A stretch of DNA of 47,171 bases from Candidatus Binatia bacterium (GTDB lineage Bacteria; Desulfobacterota_B; Binatia; UBA9968; JAJDTQ01). The position numbers were made by a program, and so were the translations under genes. Positions 40,067-47,171 of the stretch are shown here, piece by piece. Where the stretch lies: NCBI GenBank assembly GCA_022827045.1, contig JAJDTQ010000028.1, positions 1-47,171 on the forward strand, given 5' to 3'. Each line of letters begins with the position of its first letter. Position 1 is the stretch's first letter. The notes under the pieces are model-generated. The model made no database searches, was not told the origin of the DNA, and saw nothing but the letters and a program-made list of their open reading frames with translations.

Positions 40067-41948
40067 TGCTCACCTCCATTCTCTGCCGCACGGGGAGTAT
40101 CGGCAGCCGCTCCCCGGCCAGACTCCGTAGCAGCTCCGTTTCCGTGCGCACCATTTCGGCAAGGTATCCGGGCCCCCGGACCAGCTCCGCCGGAGTGCCG
40201 TGCTCGACGATCTTCCCGTCCCGCAGACAGATGATGCGGTCCACGTGCCGCAGAGCGGACAGGCGGTGGGCGATGACGATGACCGTCCGGCCATGGGCCA
40301 GCTCGCGGATGTTCTCCTGAATGCGCGCCTCGTCCTGCTTGTCCAGGGAGCTGGTGGCTTCGTCCAGGATCAACAGGCTTCGCCAATGGAACAACGCCCG
40401 GGCCAGCGCGATGCGCTGCCGTTCGCCGCCCGAGAGGATCGTGCCCCGGGCGCCGATCCGGGTCGCGTAACCCTTGGGCGTTCGGGTGATGAACTCGTGG
40501 GCGCAAGCCGCCCTGGCCGCCGCCGTAACCCGCGCCATGTGCTGCTGGCCCGAACCGAGCGCGATGTTGTCGGCGATGCTGCGCCTGAAGATCGGATAGT
40601 CCTGCTCCACCGTGCCGATGTGCCCGCGGATCCAGAGCGGGTCGACGACCGCGGCGTCCGTTCCGTCCAGCAACACGCGTCCCTCGGAGGCGAGGTGGAG
40701 TCTCAAGATCAGGCGCCCCAGAGTGCTCTTGCCCGAACCGGACGGGCCCACGATGCCCAGGGCCTCGCCGGGCTCGACCTCGAACGTCACCCCGTCCAGG
40801 GCGTTTCGGTCCGCGTCCGGATAGCGGAAACGCACGTCCTCGAACCGGACCGCTCCCCTGAAGGACGGAAGCCTGACGAGGTGTCCGTCCTGGCGCTCGG
40901 TGGGTTCGTCGAGCACCGCTCCCAGTTCTTTCACCAGGCCGCGGAGTCGGGAAAAATCGTAGGCGAACAGGCACAGCCGCATCATCGGTTGAGAGAAGCG
41001 CATGTTCACCAGGTTGACCGCGACGAGCTGTCCCAGCGAGAGTTGCCCGTCGAGCACCATGGAGGCTCCGAACCACAGCAGCCCGGCGGTGCCGAGGCGG
41101 TTCACGAACTGGTTGTACTGCGTCATGGATTCGCGCAGGTTCTGAGCGTCCTCTTCGGACGATACGGCCTCGCCCACCCGCTGCGTCAGGAAGGCTTCCT
41201 GAGCCTGTTCCGCGTGCATCCCCTTGACGGTTTCGATGCCGTTGAAGGTATCGAGCACGGCTTCGTTGCCCTCCCGCCGGCTGCCCTTGGTGCGCCGGGT
41301 CCATTGCTGCAAGGTCGGCATCACCACGAAGGCCGGCGCGATGTAGAGGGGCAGGCAGCACAGAATGATCAGCGAGAGAGTAAGGCTGAAGTTGAGCATC
41401 AGGGCCAGGAACGCCAGCACGAAGACGATGTCCACGAAGACGAACACCACGGCGTTGGTCAGGAAGCGGCGCAGGTGCTGCAGTTCTTCGATGCGGGAAA
41501 GGGTCTCGACCGCCGTGTTGCGCAGGTAGAAGGAGGCCGGAAGCTCCAGGGAATGGCGGACGAGCCTCGACAGCAACGTGCGGTCCATGTCCCGCACGGC
41601 GTGGCGCAGGGCCTTGTGGCGGGCGCCCCGAAGGACGGCCTCGAATGCCAGGAAGAACAGAAGGCTTACAATGATGACGTCGAGGGTGGCGGCGCCGCGG
41701 TTGGATATGACCCTGTCGATGATGATCAGGAAGGCGAAGGGGTAGATGTAGCCCAGCAGGTTCACGAAGAAGGACGCCGCCACCAACGGCCCGAAGACCA
41801 TCTTGTTGTCGAGCAAGTGCCGGAGGATGGACCCTAATGAGAAACCCTGAGCCGATGAGGGCAGGTCCGCGGCTGCACGTTGCTCCACGGAACCGGGGTC
41901 GCCGGCGGGTGCAAAACGCTTGCCTGCTTCAGTGCCGTCCTCAGCCAT
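40059..41948 (-). CDS. ABC exporter, HlyB/type I secretion-like, without peptidase domain
   Basis: 629 residues. After a 40-residue soluble N-terminus come about six membrane helices (about 55-335) and a nucleotide-binding domain: Walker A 'LGIVGPSGSGKSTLGRLI', signature 'LSGGERQRIALARALF', Walker B 'LLILDEATSSLD', H-loop 'VIVIAHRLSAL'. The closest pattern is RTX/type I secretion and peptide exporters ('FSLGSILRHLLDNKMVFGPL', 'LPASFYLRNTAVETLSRIEE'). There is no C39 cysteine protease domain, so any leader would be removed elsewhere or kept. No HlyD-like adaptor or TolC is present. It overlaps the MNIO-partner gene by 8 bp, implying it exports the product of that modification system. Confidence 0.9.
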   Translation of the reverse strand: MAEDGTEAGKRFAPAGDPGSVEQRAAADLPSSAQGFSLGSILRHLLDNKMVFGPLVAASFFVNLLGYIYPFAFLIIIDRVISNRGAATLDVIIVSLLFFLAFEAVLRGARHKALRHAVRDMDRTLLSRLVRHSLELPASFYLRNTAVETLSRIEELQHLRRFLTNAVVFVFVDIVFVLAFLALMLNFSLTLSLIILCCLPLYIAPAFVVMPTLQQWTRRTKGSRREGNEAVLDTFNGIETVKGMHAEQAQEAFLTQRVGEAVSSEEDAQNLRESMTQYNQFVNRLGTAGLLWFGASMVLDGQLSLGQLVAVNLVNMRFSQPMMRLCLFAYDFSRLRGLVKELGAVLDEPTERQDGHLVRLPSFRGAVRFEDVRFRYPDADRNALDGVTFEVEPGEALGIVGPSGSGKSTLGRLILRLHLASEGRVLLDGTDAAVVDPLWIRGHIGTVEQDYPIFRRSIADNIALGSGQQHMARVTAAARAACAHEFITRTPKGYATRIGARGTILSGGERQRIALARALFHWRSLLILDEATSSLDKQDEARIQENIRELAHGRTVIVIAHRLSALRHVDRIICLRDGKIVEHGTPAELVRGPGYLAEMVRTETELLRSLAGERLPILPVRQRMEVSNG

Positions 41949-42726
41949 GGTTCTCGTCCCGGGAATCGTTGCCGTCCACCAGCACGAGGCCCTGTGCGGC
42001 GAGTCGCTTGATGAGACTCATGCGGGCGTTGTCGTCCGTCCCCGCGCCGTTCGAGGCCAGGGGAGACCATTGTTTGGAACGTTCCAGCCGCGCCAGGGTC
42101 TCCGGCGCGACTTCCAGCACCAGCGGCTGGCGGCGCCCGCGCGCGGCCAGGACAACGAGGGACACGGGCCGTTGGGGAATCGGCTCGCCGGCCCGGCCGG
42201 GTTCGAACAGGCAACGCACGTCATATCGACAGCGCACCGGAACCGCGCACGGGTGCGCGCGGTACCACAAGTCGGGCGACGGTTGCGGGCGCGCCGCCAG
42301 GGCCTCGCTCTCCATGGCCGTGGGACGAAGGGTCCGGGCCTCGGCCAGCGCCAGCTCGATGGCCGCCACGTCGGCGGCCCACGCCGGCGTCGGCGGCTCC
42401 TCGGCGCTCCGTTCCTGGAAATGGTCATGGAAGCATTTCGCGTCGGGGTAGCGCTCGTAGGTCGCGGGCGGCGACGCGGCCGCGAAGTCGCGCAGGAGTG
42501 TATCGAACCCGTGGCCTAGCAGGGTGGCGGTGCGTTCGAAGGTCTTGCGGATGCGCTTCATCCGTTTGTTGTAGGAGAACTCGGCTTCGAGCCGGAGCCG
42601 CCGGATGTCCATGCCCCGGAGGTGCGGGTCATGAGCCGCGGCCTCGAGGTCGCGGGTGCCGAAAATGAAGGCGTGGCTGGTCAGGTGACGCAGCAGGTTC
42701 GTCTGGGTGTCAATGAGGCTGTCCAT
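41941..42726 (-). CDS. MNIO partner protein (MbnC/HvfC/TglI-like)
   Basis: 261 residues, starting 2 bp after the MNIO stop. The N-terminal helical part ('EAEFSYNKRMKRIRKTFERTATLLGHGFDTLLRDF' in part, 'PPATYERYPDAKCFHDHFQE') follows the pattern of partner proteins that present substrates to DUF692 enzymes. The C-terminal part ('AHPCAVPVRCRYDVRCLFEPG', 'RPVSLVVLAARG', 'MSLIKRLAAQGLVLVDG') resembles the winged-helix-like end of such partners. By analogy it recognises the precursor or substrate and forms a heterodimer with the MNIO enzyme. Four Cys residues are present. The family match is by pattern and context, not by a searched profile. Confidence 0.65.
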   Translation of the reverse strand: MDSLIDTQTNLLRHLTSHAFIFGTRDLEAAAHDPHLRGMDIRRLRLEAEFSYNKRMKRIRKTFERTATLLGHGFDTLLRDFAAASPPATYERYPDAKCFHDHFQERSAEEPPTPAWAADVAAIELALAEARTLRPTAMESEALAARPQPSPDLWYRAHPCAVPVRCRYDVRCLFEPGRAGEPIPQRPVSLVVLAARGRRQPLVLEVAPETLARLERSKQWSPLASNGAGTDDNARMSLIKRLAAQGLVLVDGNDSRDENHG

Positions 42727-42728
42727 CG

Positions 42729-43595
42729 CTAACAGTCCTTTCTCTCGTCGGGAGTCTCGCGGATCTGCCGGCGGATACGCATTACGTCCGCGAGAAGCTC
42801 GGCGCCCTCCTCGAAGTCGTTGTCGCGTTCCAGGATCACCGTCCCCGGACGCTGACGGTCAAGGGCGCTCTCCAGCAGGTCCAGTGCCTGTTGCGGCACC
42901 GGGTGGCTGTGGTTGTCGGCATGGAACGGAACGTCGAGGTAGGACCGCCGGATCAGCGGTCCGCCGGCGGCGTGAACGTCAGTGACCACGCCCGCCGGCA
43001 GTTGGTCCAGGAACGCTCCCGCGTCGATGCCGTGGTTCCTGGAGTTGACGAACAGGTTCTCGACGTCCAGCAGCATGCCTACCCCTGTTTCGCGGAACAG
43101 CAGGTTGAAGAATTCCGCGTCGCTCATCTCCGCGTTCGGGAAATCGAAGACGTAGGAGATGTTCTCGATGGAGAACGGCACCGGGAGACGTGCCTGGACC
43201 TGCCGGATCTTGGGGATGAGCATGTCCGCGGCCGCGCGGGTCTTGGGCACGGGCAGCAGGTTCGCGATGTCGATGCCCGGCACCTTGGTCCATGCCAGGT
43301 GCTCGCTGTAGGAAGAGACCTTGAGATCGTCCACGGCTTCCGCCACCCCGTCCAGGTAGGCTTCGTCGAGGGGCGTGTCCGTGCCGATGGAAAGACCCAC
43401 CCCGTGCAGCACCAGAGGTATGCGGTCCACCAGGCCGCGGATCGTCTTGCGCGCGTATTCGCCGCCCTTGATGTAGTGGTCCACCGTGATTTCAAGGACG
43501 TCGAATCGGTGCAGGTTGGCCAGCGTCCACTTGGCGATGGGAATGCGAAAGCCGATGCCGACGAGAGGGGACGTGTCTTGCGGTGAAGCGTTCAT
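42729..43595 (-). CDS. MNIO (DUF692) multinuclear non-haem iron oxidative enzyme
   Basis: 288 residues, TIM barrel of the MbnB/TglH/HvfB family. Metal-ligand candidates are all in place: His64 (LVLHGVGLSIG), Glu98-His99 (YSEHLAW), Glu144-Asn145 (SIENISY), Asp177/Asn180 (LLDVENLFVN), His208 (DVHAAGG), Asp227-x-His229-x-His231 (ADNHSHPVP) and Glu256 (ILERDND). These enzymes use two or three irons to convert Cys, Asn or Asp residues of peptides, for example to oxazolone/thioamide in methanobactin or thiooxazole in bufferins. GGAGGT lies just before the ATG at 43595; a GTG extension upstream is not conserved-looking. First gene of the operon. No precursor peptide gene is visible upstream. Confidence 0.9.
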   Translation of the reverse strand: MNASPQDTSPLVGIGFRIPIAKWTLANLHRFDVLEITVDHYIKGGEYARKTIRGLVDRIPLVLHGVGLSIGTDTPLDEAYLDGVAEAVDDLKVSSYSEHLAWTKVPGIDIANLLPVPKTRAAADMLIPKIRQVQARLPVPFSIENISYVFDFPNAEMSDAEFFNLLFRETGVGMLLDVENLFVNSRNHGIDAGAFLDQLPAGVVTDVHAAGGPLIRRSYLDVPFHADNHSHPVPQQALDLLESALDRQRPGTVILERDNDFEEGAELLADVMRIRRQIRETPDERKDC

Positions 43596-43669
43596 GCGAC
43601 CTCCGGGTTCGAGAAGTAGTCGCGCGCTCGAGGGCCCGGCGCATGCCGGCGCCCGTCGCGCGTCCGCAA

Positions 43670-43700
43670 GCACCGGGCCGGCCCGCAGGCCGGCCGGTGC
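43670..43700 (-). terminator. Strong GC hairpin between the metal hydrolase and the MNIO operon
   Basis: GCACCGGGCCGGCC and GGCCGGCCGGTGC pair (13 bp, one bulged G) around CGCA. It lies about 100 bp after the stop of the minus-strand hydrolase and 75 bp before the MNIO start. It may end the hydrolase transcript or form part of the MNIO 5' leader. No T-run follows. The rest of the 208-bp gap holds no convincing small gene. Confidence 0.5.
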
Positions 43701-43803
43701 CTACAGCAATACTAATCGTTCCGTCGGCGCCGAACTTTAGGGTTCAGGACACGGGAGGGGATAATTTGAGAGACGGGACCGGGATGGTCGCCGTTCCTGG
43801 GGG

Positions 43804-44814
43804 TCAGTCCAACCCCATGCCCACCACCTTGGCGGGGTTGACCGTGCACACCGTGTAGAGCTCGTCCTCGGTCAGGCCGAAGGCCTCCATGTAGCCGCGG
43901 ATGAGGCGCATGGCCTCCACCGAGTCGGGGAACAGCGGCTCGCCGGCATCGCTCGACAGGGTGAAGTGTTCCACCCCCACCTCGCGGATGGTGTTGTACA
44001 TGATCTGCGGGTCGACGCCGAGAAGCGGCGACAGTTCGTCGAAGGTGAAGTTGAACAGCACGCCCAGCGGCGCGAGCTCCTTCATCTGCTCCACCGACAC
44101 GTCGAGAAAGGGGCTGTAGGGATGGTCGATGACCAGCCGCTTGAGGCCGGCCTTGTGAGCCTCCTCGGCGATCTTGAAAATTTCCTTGTGGGTGGGATGG
44201 CCGAAGAACAGGGCCACGTCCCGCTCCACGCACAGGCGGATAATGTCGCGCACCTCGGGCTTCAGCTCCCCGGCCTCGTCGAGGTTGTAGCGGCCGTGCT
44301 CCAGGGCCTTCTCCCAGGACAGAGGGCCGATCCAGCCCTGGGCGTTCATATCGTGCTCGATGAGCTCCCGGCGGCTCCCCACGATGTGCATGGTGTTGGC
44401 GTGATTGAAGACCGGCAGCCACAGGGCCACGACCCCGGCGTCGATGGCCTTTTCGGCGAGCTCGGCCGATACCGGGTCGTCGTTGCGGCCGCAGACGTAG
44501 CCGGGGAACAGGGCAACCGGCGCGATCCCTTCCTCCGTGGTCCACTCGTCGAGCTGCTCCCGCAGCTCATGGACCGCTTTCCCCGCGCTGCCGACGATGG
44601 ACTTGAACAGGATCCCCTTCATCTCGGCCCGGGAGGCTTTCTTCACCAGGTCAAGGGCGTCCTGCTGACCGGCGTGGGCGTGGCAGTGGATGTCGATGGC
44701 GTCCTTGACTTTGATGTGGCCGGGATGGACCACACCGGGCTTGTACTGGGTGCGCGCCGCGTAAGAGGTGACGCAGCGTTCCTGGGTCGGGGTCGAAACC
44801 ACGTTGTCGCTCAT
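43804..44814 (-). CDS. TIM-barrel metal-dependent hydrolase, amidohydrolase-like (DUF6282-like)
   Basis: 336 residues, cytosolic. The strand-1 metal motif is 'AIDIHCHAHAGQQD'. Further conserved-looking ligands are in 'LFFGHPTHKE', 'LVIDHPYSPF' and 'TLSSDAGEPLF', the order expected for His, His and Asp of an amidohydrolase or PHP/TatD-like barrel. 'EKAIDAGVVALWLPVFNHANT' resembles DUF6282 proteins. AAGGGAG lies 8 nt before the ATG; a longer frame has no such site. It reads away from the YeeE gene across 119 bp without an obvious promoter. The substrate is not recognisable. Confidence 0.78.
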   Translation of the reverse strand: MSDNVVSTPTQERCVTSYAARTQYKPGVVHPGHIKVKDAIDIHCHAHAGQQDALDLVKKASRAEMKGILFKSIVGSAGKAVHELREQLDEWTTEEGIAPVALFPGYVCGRNDDPVSAELAEKAIDAGVVALWLPVFNHANTMHIVGSRRELIEHDMNAQGWIGPLSWEKALEHGRYNLDEAGELKPEVRDIIRLCVERDVALFFGHPTHKEIFKIAEEAHKAGLKRLVIDHPYSPFLDVSVEQMKELAPLGVLFNFTFDELSPLLGVDPQIMYNTIREVGVEHFTLSSDAGEPLFPDSVEAMRLIRGYMEAFGLTEDELYTVCTVNPAKVVGMGLD

Positions 44815-44933
44815 CGTTCGTCTCCCTTCTGCGCGGGTCGAGACACAGCCGCCGGGGCTGCCGGATGCGGCCTGCCGGACACCATGATACATTCCCATAG
44901 TAGACGCTGGAACCCCGAAACGAAAGAGGAGGC

Positions 44934-45959
44934 ATGGACGGTTTCGAGTACCTCACCCCGCTTCAGGCGTCGGTCGTGCTGGGTCTTGCGCTCGGCGCGG
45001 TCTACGGCATGCTCGCTCAGCGCAGCGGGTTTTGCCTGCGGCGCAGCCTGGTGGGGGAGTGGAGCGAATGCCTTCCGGCACTCGGCGTCTGGGTCATGGG
45101 ACTGGCCCTGGCCATCGCCGGGACTCAGGCGGCGGTGGCCGCGGGAGTCGTCTCCTTCGACGCGCACCGGTTCCTCGCCCCCGACCTTCCGGTCGTTTCG
45201 GTGCTGACTGGCGGCGCCCTGTTCGGCGCCGGCATGGTGCTCAGCGGGGGCTGCGTCTCCCGTCTCACGGTCCTCGCCGGCTCCGGCAACCTGCGTTCGG
45301 CTCTCGTCCTGGTGGTCTTTGCGGTGGTCGCCCACGCGACGATGAAGGGGGTGCTAGCCCCGTTGCGCACGATGCTGGGCGGGTTGACCGTCGATTCCGG
45401 CGGCAGGGTCGCGTTGACCGTGCTGCCCGGCGGGGCGGTGTGGGCCTGGGCGCTGGCGCTCGCTCTAGCGGTCCTGGCTCTACGCTCGGGCGCGGCGTCA
45501 CGCCACTTGGCGATGGCCGCCGGGATCGGGCTCCTGGTGCCGCTGGGATGGGCCGGCACCGGTTACGTCCTCCTGGACGACTTCGACCCGGTGCCGCTGC
45601 AGTCCCTGGGATTCACCGGGCCCATGGCCGACACCCTGTTCTGGACCATGGCGGCCACTGCGATTCCCGCGGGATTTGGCACCGGCCTTGCCACCGGCGT
45701 GATCGGAGGCAGCCTCGCCGCCTCGGTGTGCGCGGGCGAGTTCCGCTGGAGCAGCCTGGAAGGGCCGCGTCAGACCGGCCGCTACATGGCGGGCGCCGCG
45801 TTGATGGGGACCGGCGGCGTCCTGGCCGGCGGTTGCACGGTGGGGGCCGGATTGTCCGGCGTGTCGACCGTGAGCATAGCCGCCATCCTGGCGCTCACGG
45901 CCATGGCGGTGTCGGCAAGGATCGTGGGAAAGGCTCTTCGCCGAGGCGCCGGCGGGTAG
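44934..45959 (+). CDS. YeeE/YedE-family sulfur-compound transporter
   Basis: 341 residues, about nine to ten membrane helices. Conserved Cys motifs of the thiosulfate-transporter TsuA family are present: Cys34 in 'LAQRSGFCLRRSL', Cys107 in 'MVLSGGCVSRLTVLAGSGNLRS' in part, and a Cys near 305 in 'LAGGCTVGAGLSG'. The two pore repeats are visible as 'GALFGAGMVLSGGC' and 'ALMGTGGVLAGGC'. TsuA moves thiosulfate by transient contacts with such Cys residues. AGGAGG lies very close to the ATG. It converges with a sulfide dehydrogenase gene, which supports a sulfur role. No TusA-like partner is in view. Confidence 0.88.
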   Translation: MDGFEYLTPLQASVVLGLALGAVYGMLAQRSGFCLRRSLVGEWSECLPALGVWVMGLALAIAGTQAAVAAGVVSFDAHRFLAPDLPVVSVLTGGALFGAGMVLSGGCVSRLTVLAGSGNLRSALVLVVFAVVAHATMKGVLAPLRTMLGGLTVDSGGRVALTVLPGGAVWAWALALALAVLALRSGAASRHLAMAAGIGLLVPLGWAGTGYVLLDDFDPVPLQSLGFTGPMADTLFWTMAATAIPAGFGTGLATGVIGGSLAASVCAGEFRWSSLEGPRQTGRYMAGAALMGTGGVLAGGCTVGAGLSGVSTVSIAAILALTAMAVSARIVGKALRRGAGG

Positions 45960-45983
45960 GGGCGACCGGCCGGTCGCCCCTAC
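45956..45983. terminator. Perfect 28-bp palindrome between convergent genes
   Basis: GTAGGGGCGACCGG followed directly by CCGGTCGCCCCTAC, a perfect palindrome that includes the YeeE stop codon (TAG at 45957-45959) and lies 36 bp from the stop of the convergent sulfide dehydrogenase. It belongs to the GTAGGGGCG repeat type also seen at 4542. Likely a two-way transcription barrier, though it lacks T-runs. Confidence 0.65.
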
Positions 45984-46018
45984 GGGAATCATCGCAGTTT
46001 CCCGCCGAAGTGCGATGA

Positions 46019-47171
46019 CTATCCGAAAATGTCCTTGGAAATGCCCGAGTACCAGCCGATGGATTCCTCGTAAGTGGCCTTGCGCAGGTCCGCGCTCTCG
46101 CCGGTCTTCGAGATGAAGCCGTCGGTCTTGGCGATCTTCTCGTCCGTGGCCTTGTAGGAGGCGCCGACCTTAACGCCGTCGTCGGTGGCGATCAGCGACC
46201 AGCAGGTGTTGGAGAAGCGCGCCGGGAACACCTTGGATTCCGTGAGCGCGCCGCGCACCGCCATGGCGCACACCTTGGCCTGGCTGTTGGCGGAGAACCC
46301 GGACTTGGGCATGTCCCCCTGTTGCGACGCGTCGCCGAGCACGTGGATGTTCTCATCCGCCCGGCTCTGCATGGTGTGCGGCACCACCGGCACCCAGCCG
46401 CCCTTGTTGGTGATCCCGGCCGCCGCGGCGATGCGCCCCGCCTGCTGCGCCGGAATGACGTTGCAGACGTCCACCTTGTTCACCTCGCCGTCGATCACCA
46501 CTTCCATGGATGCCGGGCGCACCTCGACCTTGTCGCCGCCGAAGTCCGGGCCGACCCGCTCGATCATCCCGGGGTAGTGGCGCTGCCAGCCTTCCTCGAA
46601 AAGCCCCTGCTTGGAAAACTTGGCCTTGGGATCGACGATGAGGATTTTCGCCGTCGGATTGGACTGCTTCAGCGTGTGGGCCACCATCGAGACCCGCTCG
46701 TACGGCCCCGGCGGGCAGCGGAACGGGTTGGGCGGCGCCACCATGCAGTAGACCCCACCCTGGCGCATGGCCGCCACCTGCGCCTTGAGGAGCTGGGTCT
46801 GGGAGCCCGCCTTGTAGGCGTGGGGCATGCGGTTCTGCTGCGACAGGTCCCAGCCGGGCACCGAGCCCGGGCGGAAGTCGATGCCCGGGGACAGCACCAG
46901 CCGGTCGTAGGAAAGGCTTCCGCCGCCCGCGAGCCCCACCGTTTTCTTGTCGCGGTCGACGGAGATGGCCCAGTCGTGGACGACGTTGATGCCGTAGGCA
47001 GCGGCCAGGGTGCCGTAGGTGTGTCCGATGGACGCGAAGTCGCGGAACCCGCCGAGGTAGAGGTTCGAGAAGAAGCACGAGTAGTAGGTGCGCGTGGGCA
47101 GGGGCGAGGGGCTGGTGGCTCGCGGCGAGCGACACGGAGCGGGGGCGGTGTGAGGCCGGCTGGGGTGGTGG
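46019..47171 (-). CDS. fccB: Flavocytochrome c sulfide dehydrogenase, flavoprotein subunit, 5' end missing
   Basis: About 384 residues visible. 'TYYSCFFSNLYLGGFRDFAS' matches the FccB stretch whose Cys carries the covalent FAD in Allochromatium. Further blocks are 'YDRLVLSPGIDFRPGSVPGW', 'YCMVAPPNPFRCPPGPYER' (first redox Cys), 'NIHVLGDASQQGDMPKSGFS', and the C-terminal flavin domain 'FPARFSNTCWSLIATDDGV' (second redox Cys). It oxidises sulfide to sulfur in the periplasm, passing electrons to a cytochrome subunit (FccA), which is not in the window. Upstream of about 47105 the reading becomes Pro/Arg/Ser-rich and unlike FccB, so the extreme edge may hold a frameshift or assembly error. The N-terminal FAD-binding GxGxxG is absent. 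Confidence 0.88.
   Translation of the reverse strand, partial: HHPSRPHTAPAPCRSPRATSPSPLPTRTYYSCFFSNLYLGGFRDFASIGHTYGTLAAAYGINVVHDWAISVDRDKKTVGLAGGGSLSYDRLVLSPGIDFRPGSVPGWDLSQQNRMPHAYKAGSQTQLLKAQVAAMRQGGVYCMVAPPNPFRCPPGPYERVSMVAHTLKQSNPTAKILIVDPKAKFSKQGLFEEGWQRHYPGMIERVGPDFGGDKVEVRPASMEVVIDGEVNKVDVCNVIPAQQAGRIAAAAGITNKGGWVPVVPHTMQSRADENIHVLGDASQQGDMPKSGFSANSQAKVCAMAVRGALTESKVFPARFSNTCWSLIATDDGVKVGASYKATDEKIAKTDGFISKTGESADLRKATYEESIGWYSGISKDIFG

Noticed and set aside
43596..43673. GTG-started extension of the MNIO gene as a fused leader or precursor
   Set aside because: It lacks a ribosome site, is Ala/Arg-rich, and the ATG at 43595 has a clear GGAGGT.

Overview
The window is high-GC DNA (roughly two thirds G+C by eye) from a Gram-negative bacterium. 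Evidence for an outer-membrane lifestyle includes periplasmic binding proteins, TRAP and ABC importers, an MltB-type lytic transglycosylase, and an ECF sigma/anti-sigma/periplasmic sensor operon. The mix of TAXI-TRAP transporters, hydantoinase pairs, luciferase-like monooxygenases, VOC proteins, cupins and SDRs resembles uncultivated environmental lineages such as Tectomicrobia/Entotheonella-like or deltaproteobacterial and alphaproteobacterial genomes. That placement is inference and weak. No rRNA, tRNA, CRISPR array, phage or recognisable transposase was seen.

Layout. 1-3379: a truncated PAS histidine kinase, then an ECF sigma, zinc-binding anti-sigma and Spy/CpxP-like periplasmic protein operon. 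3475-8547: a luciferase-like monooxygenase and a TRAP system with two tandem TAXI binding proteins. 8825-12806: a secreted MBL-fold protein, then a divergent ABC binding protein and fused permease. 12904-15064: a MetE-like methyltransferase and a frameshifted secreted zincin. 15104-25997: a dense catabolic cluster, with hydantoinase HyuA/HyuB, three VOC proteins, an M29/NicX-like metalloenzyme and two SDRs on the minus strand, and two bicupins on the plus strand. 26004-36519: a second ABC binding protein/permease pair, an ornithine cyclodeaminase-like protein, a second luciferase-like monooxygenase, a creatinase-like M24 protein, a third bicupin, a Pht5-like binding protein, an orphan ABC ATPase and an alpha/beta hydrolase. 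36625-39130: a lytic transglycosylase, a 56-residue membrane protein and a polysaccharide-deacetylase-like protein. 39143-43595: an MNIO (DUF692) operon. 43804-47171: a TIM-barrel metal hydrolase, a YeeE/YedE transporter and a truncated flavocytochrome c sulfide dehydrogenase flavoprotein.

The most interesting system is the minus-strand operon at 39143-43595: an MNIO enzyme, an MbnC/HvfC-like partner, an HlyB-like ABC exporter without a C39 peptidase domain, a previously unannotated 47-residue hydrophobic protein, and an SDR that has lost its catalytic residues. The genes overlap or lie a few bases apart. This looks like a modified-peptide (RiPP) or metal-handling biosynthesis/export cassette, but no precursor gene is visible.

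A second notable signal is a 160-bp fold-back repeat present twice (2605-2764 and 8666-8826). The two copies share a core of about 77 bp but have unrelated inverted-repeat arms, and in both cases an arm supplies the stop codon of the adjacent gene. A third theme is a run of enzyme homologues missing canonical catalytic residues: three SDRs, an alpha/beta hydrolase, an M24 protein, an MBL-fold protein and the zincin.
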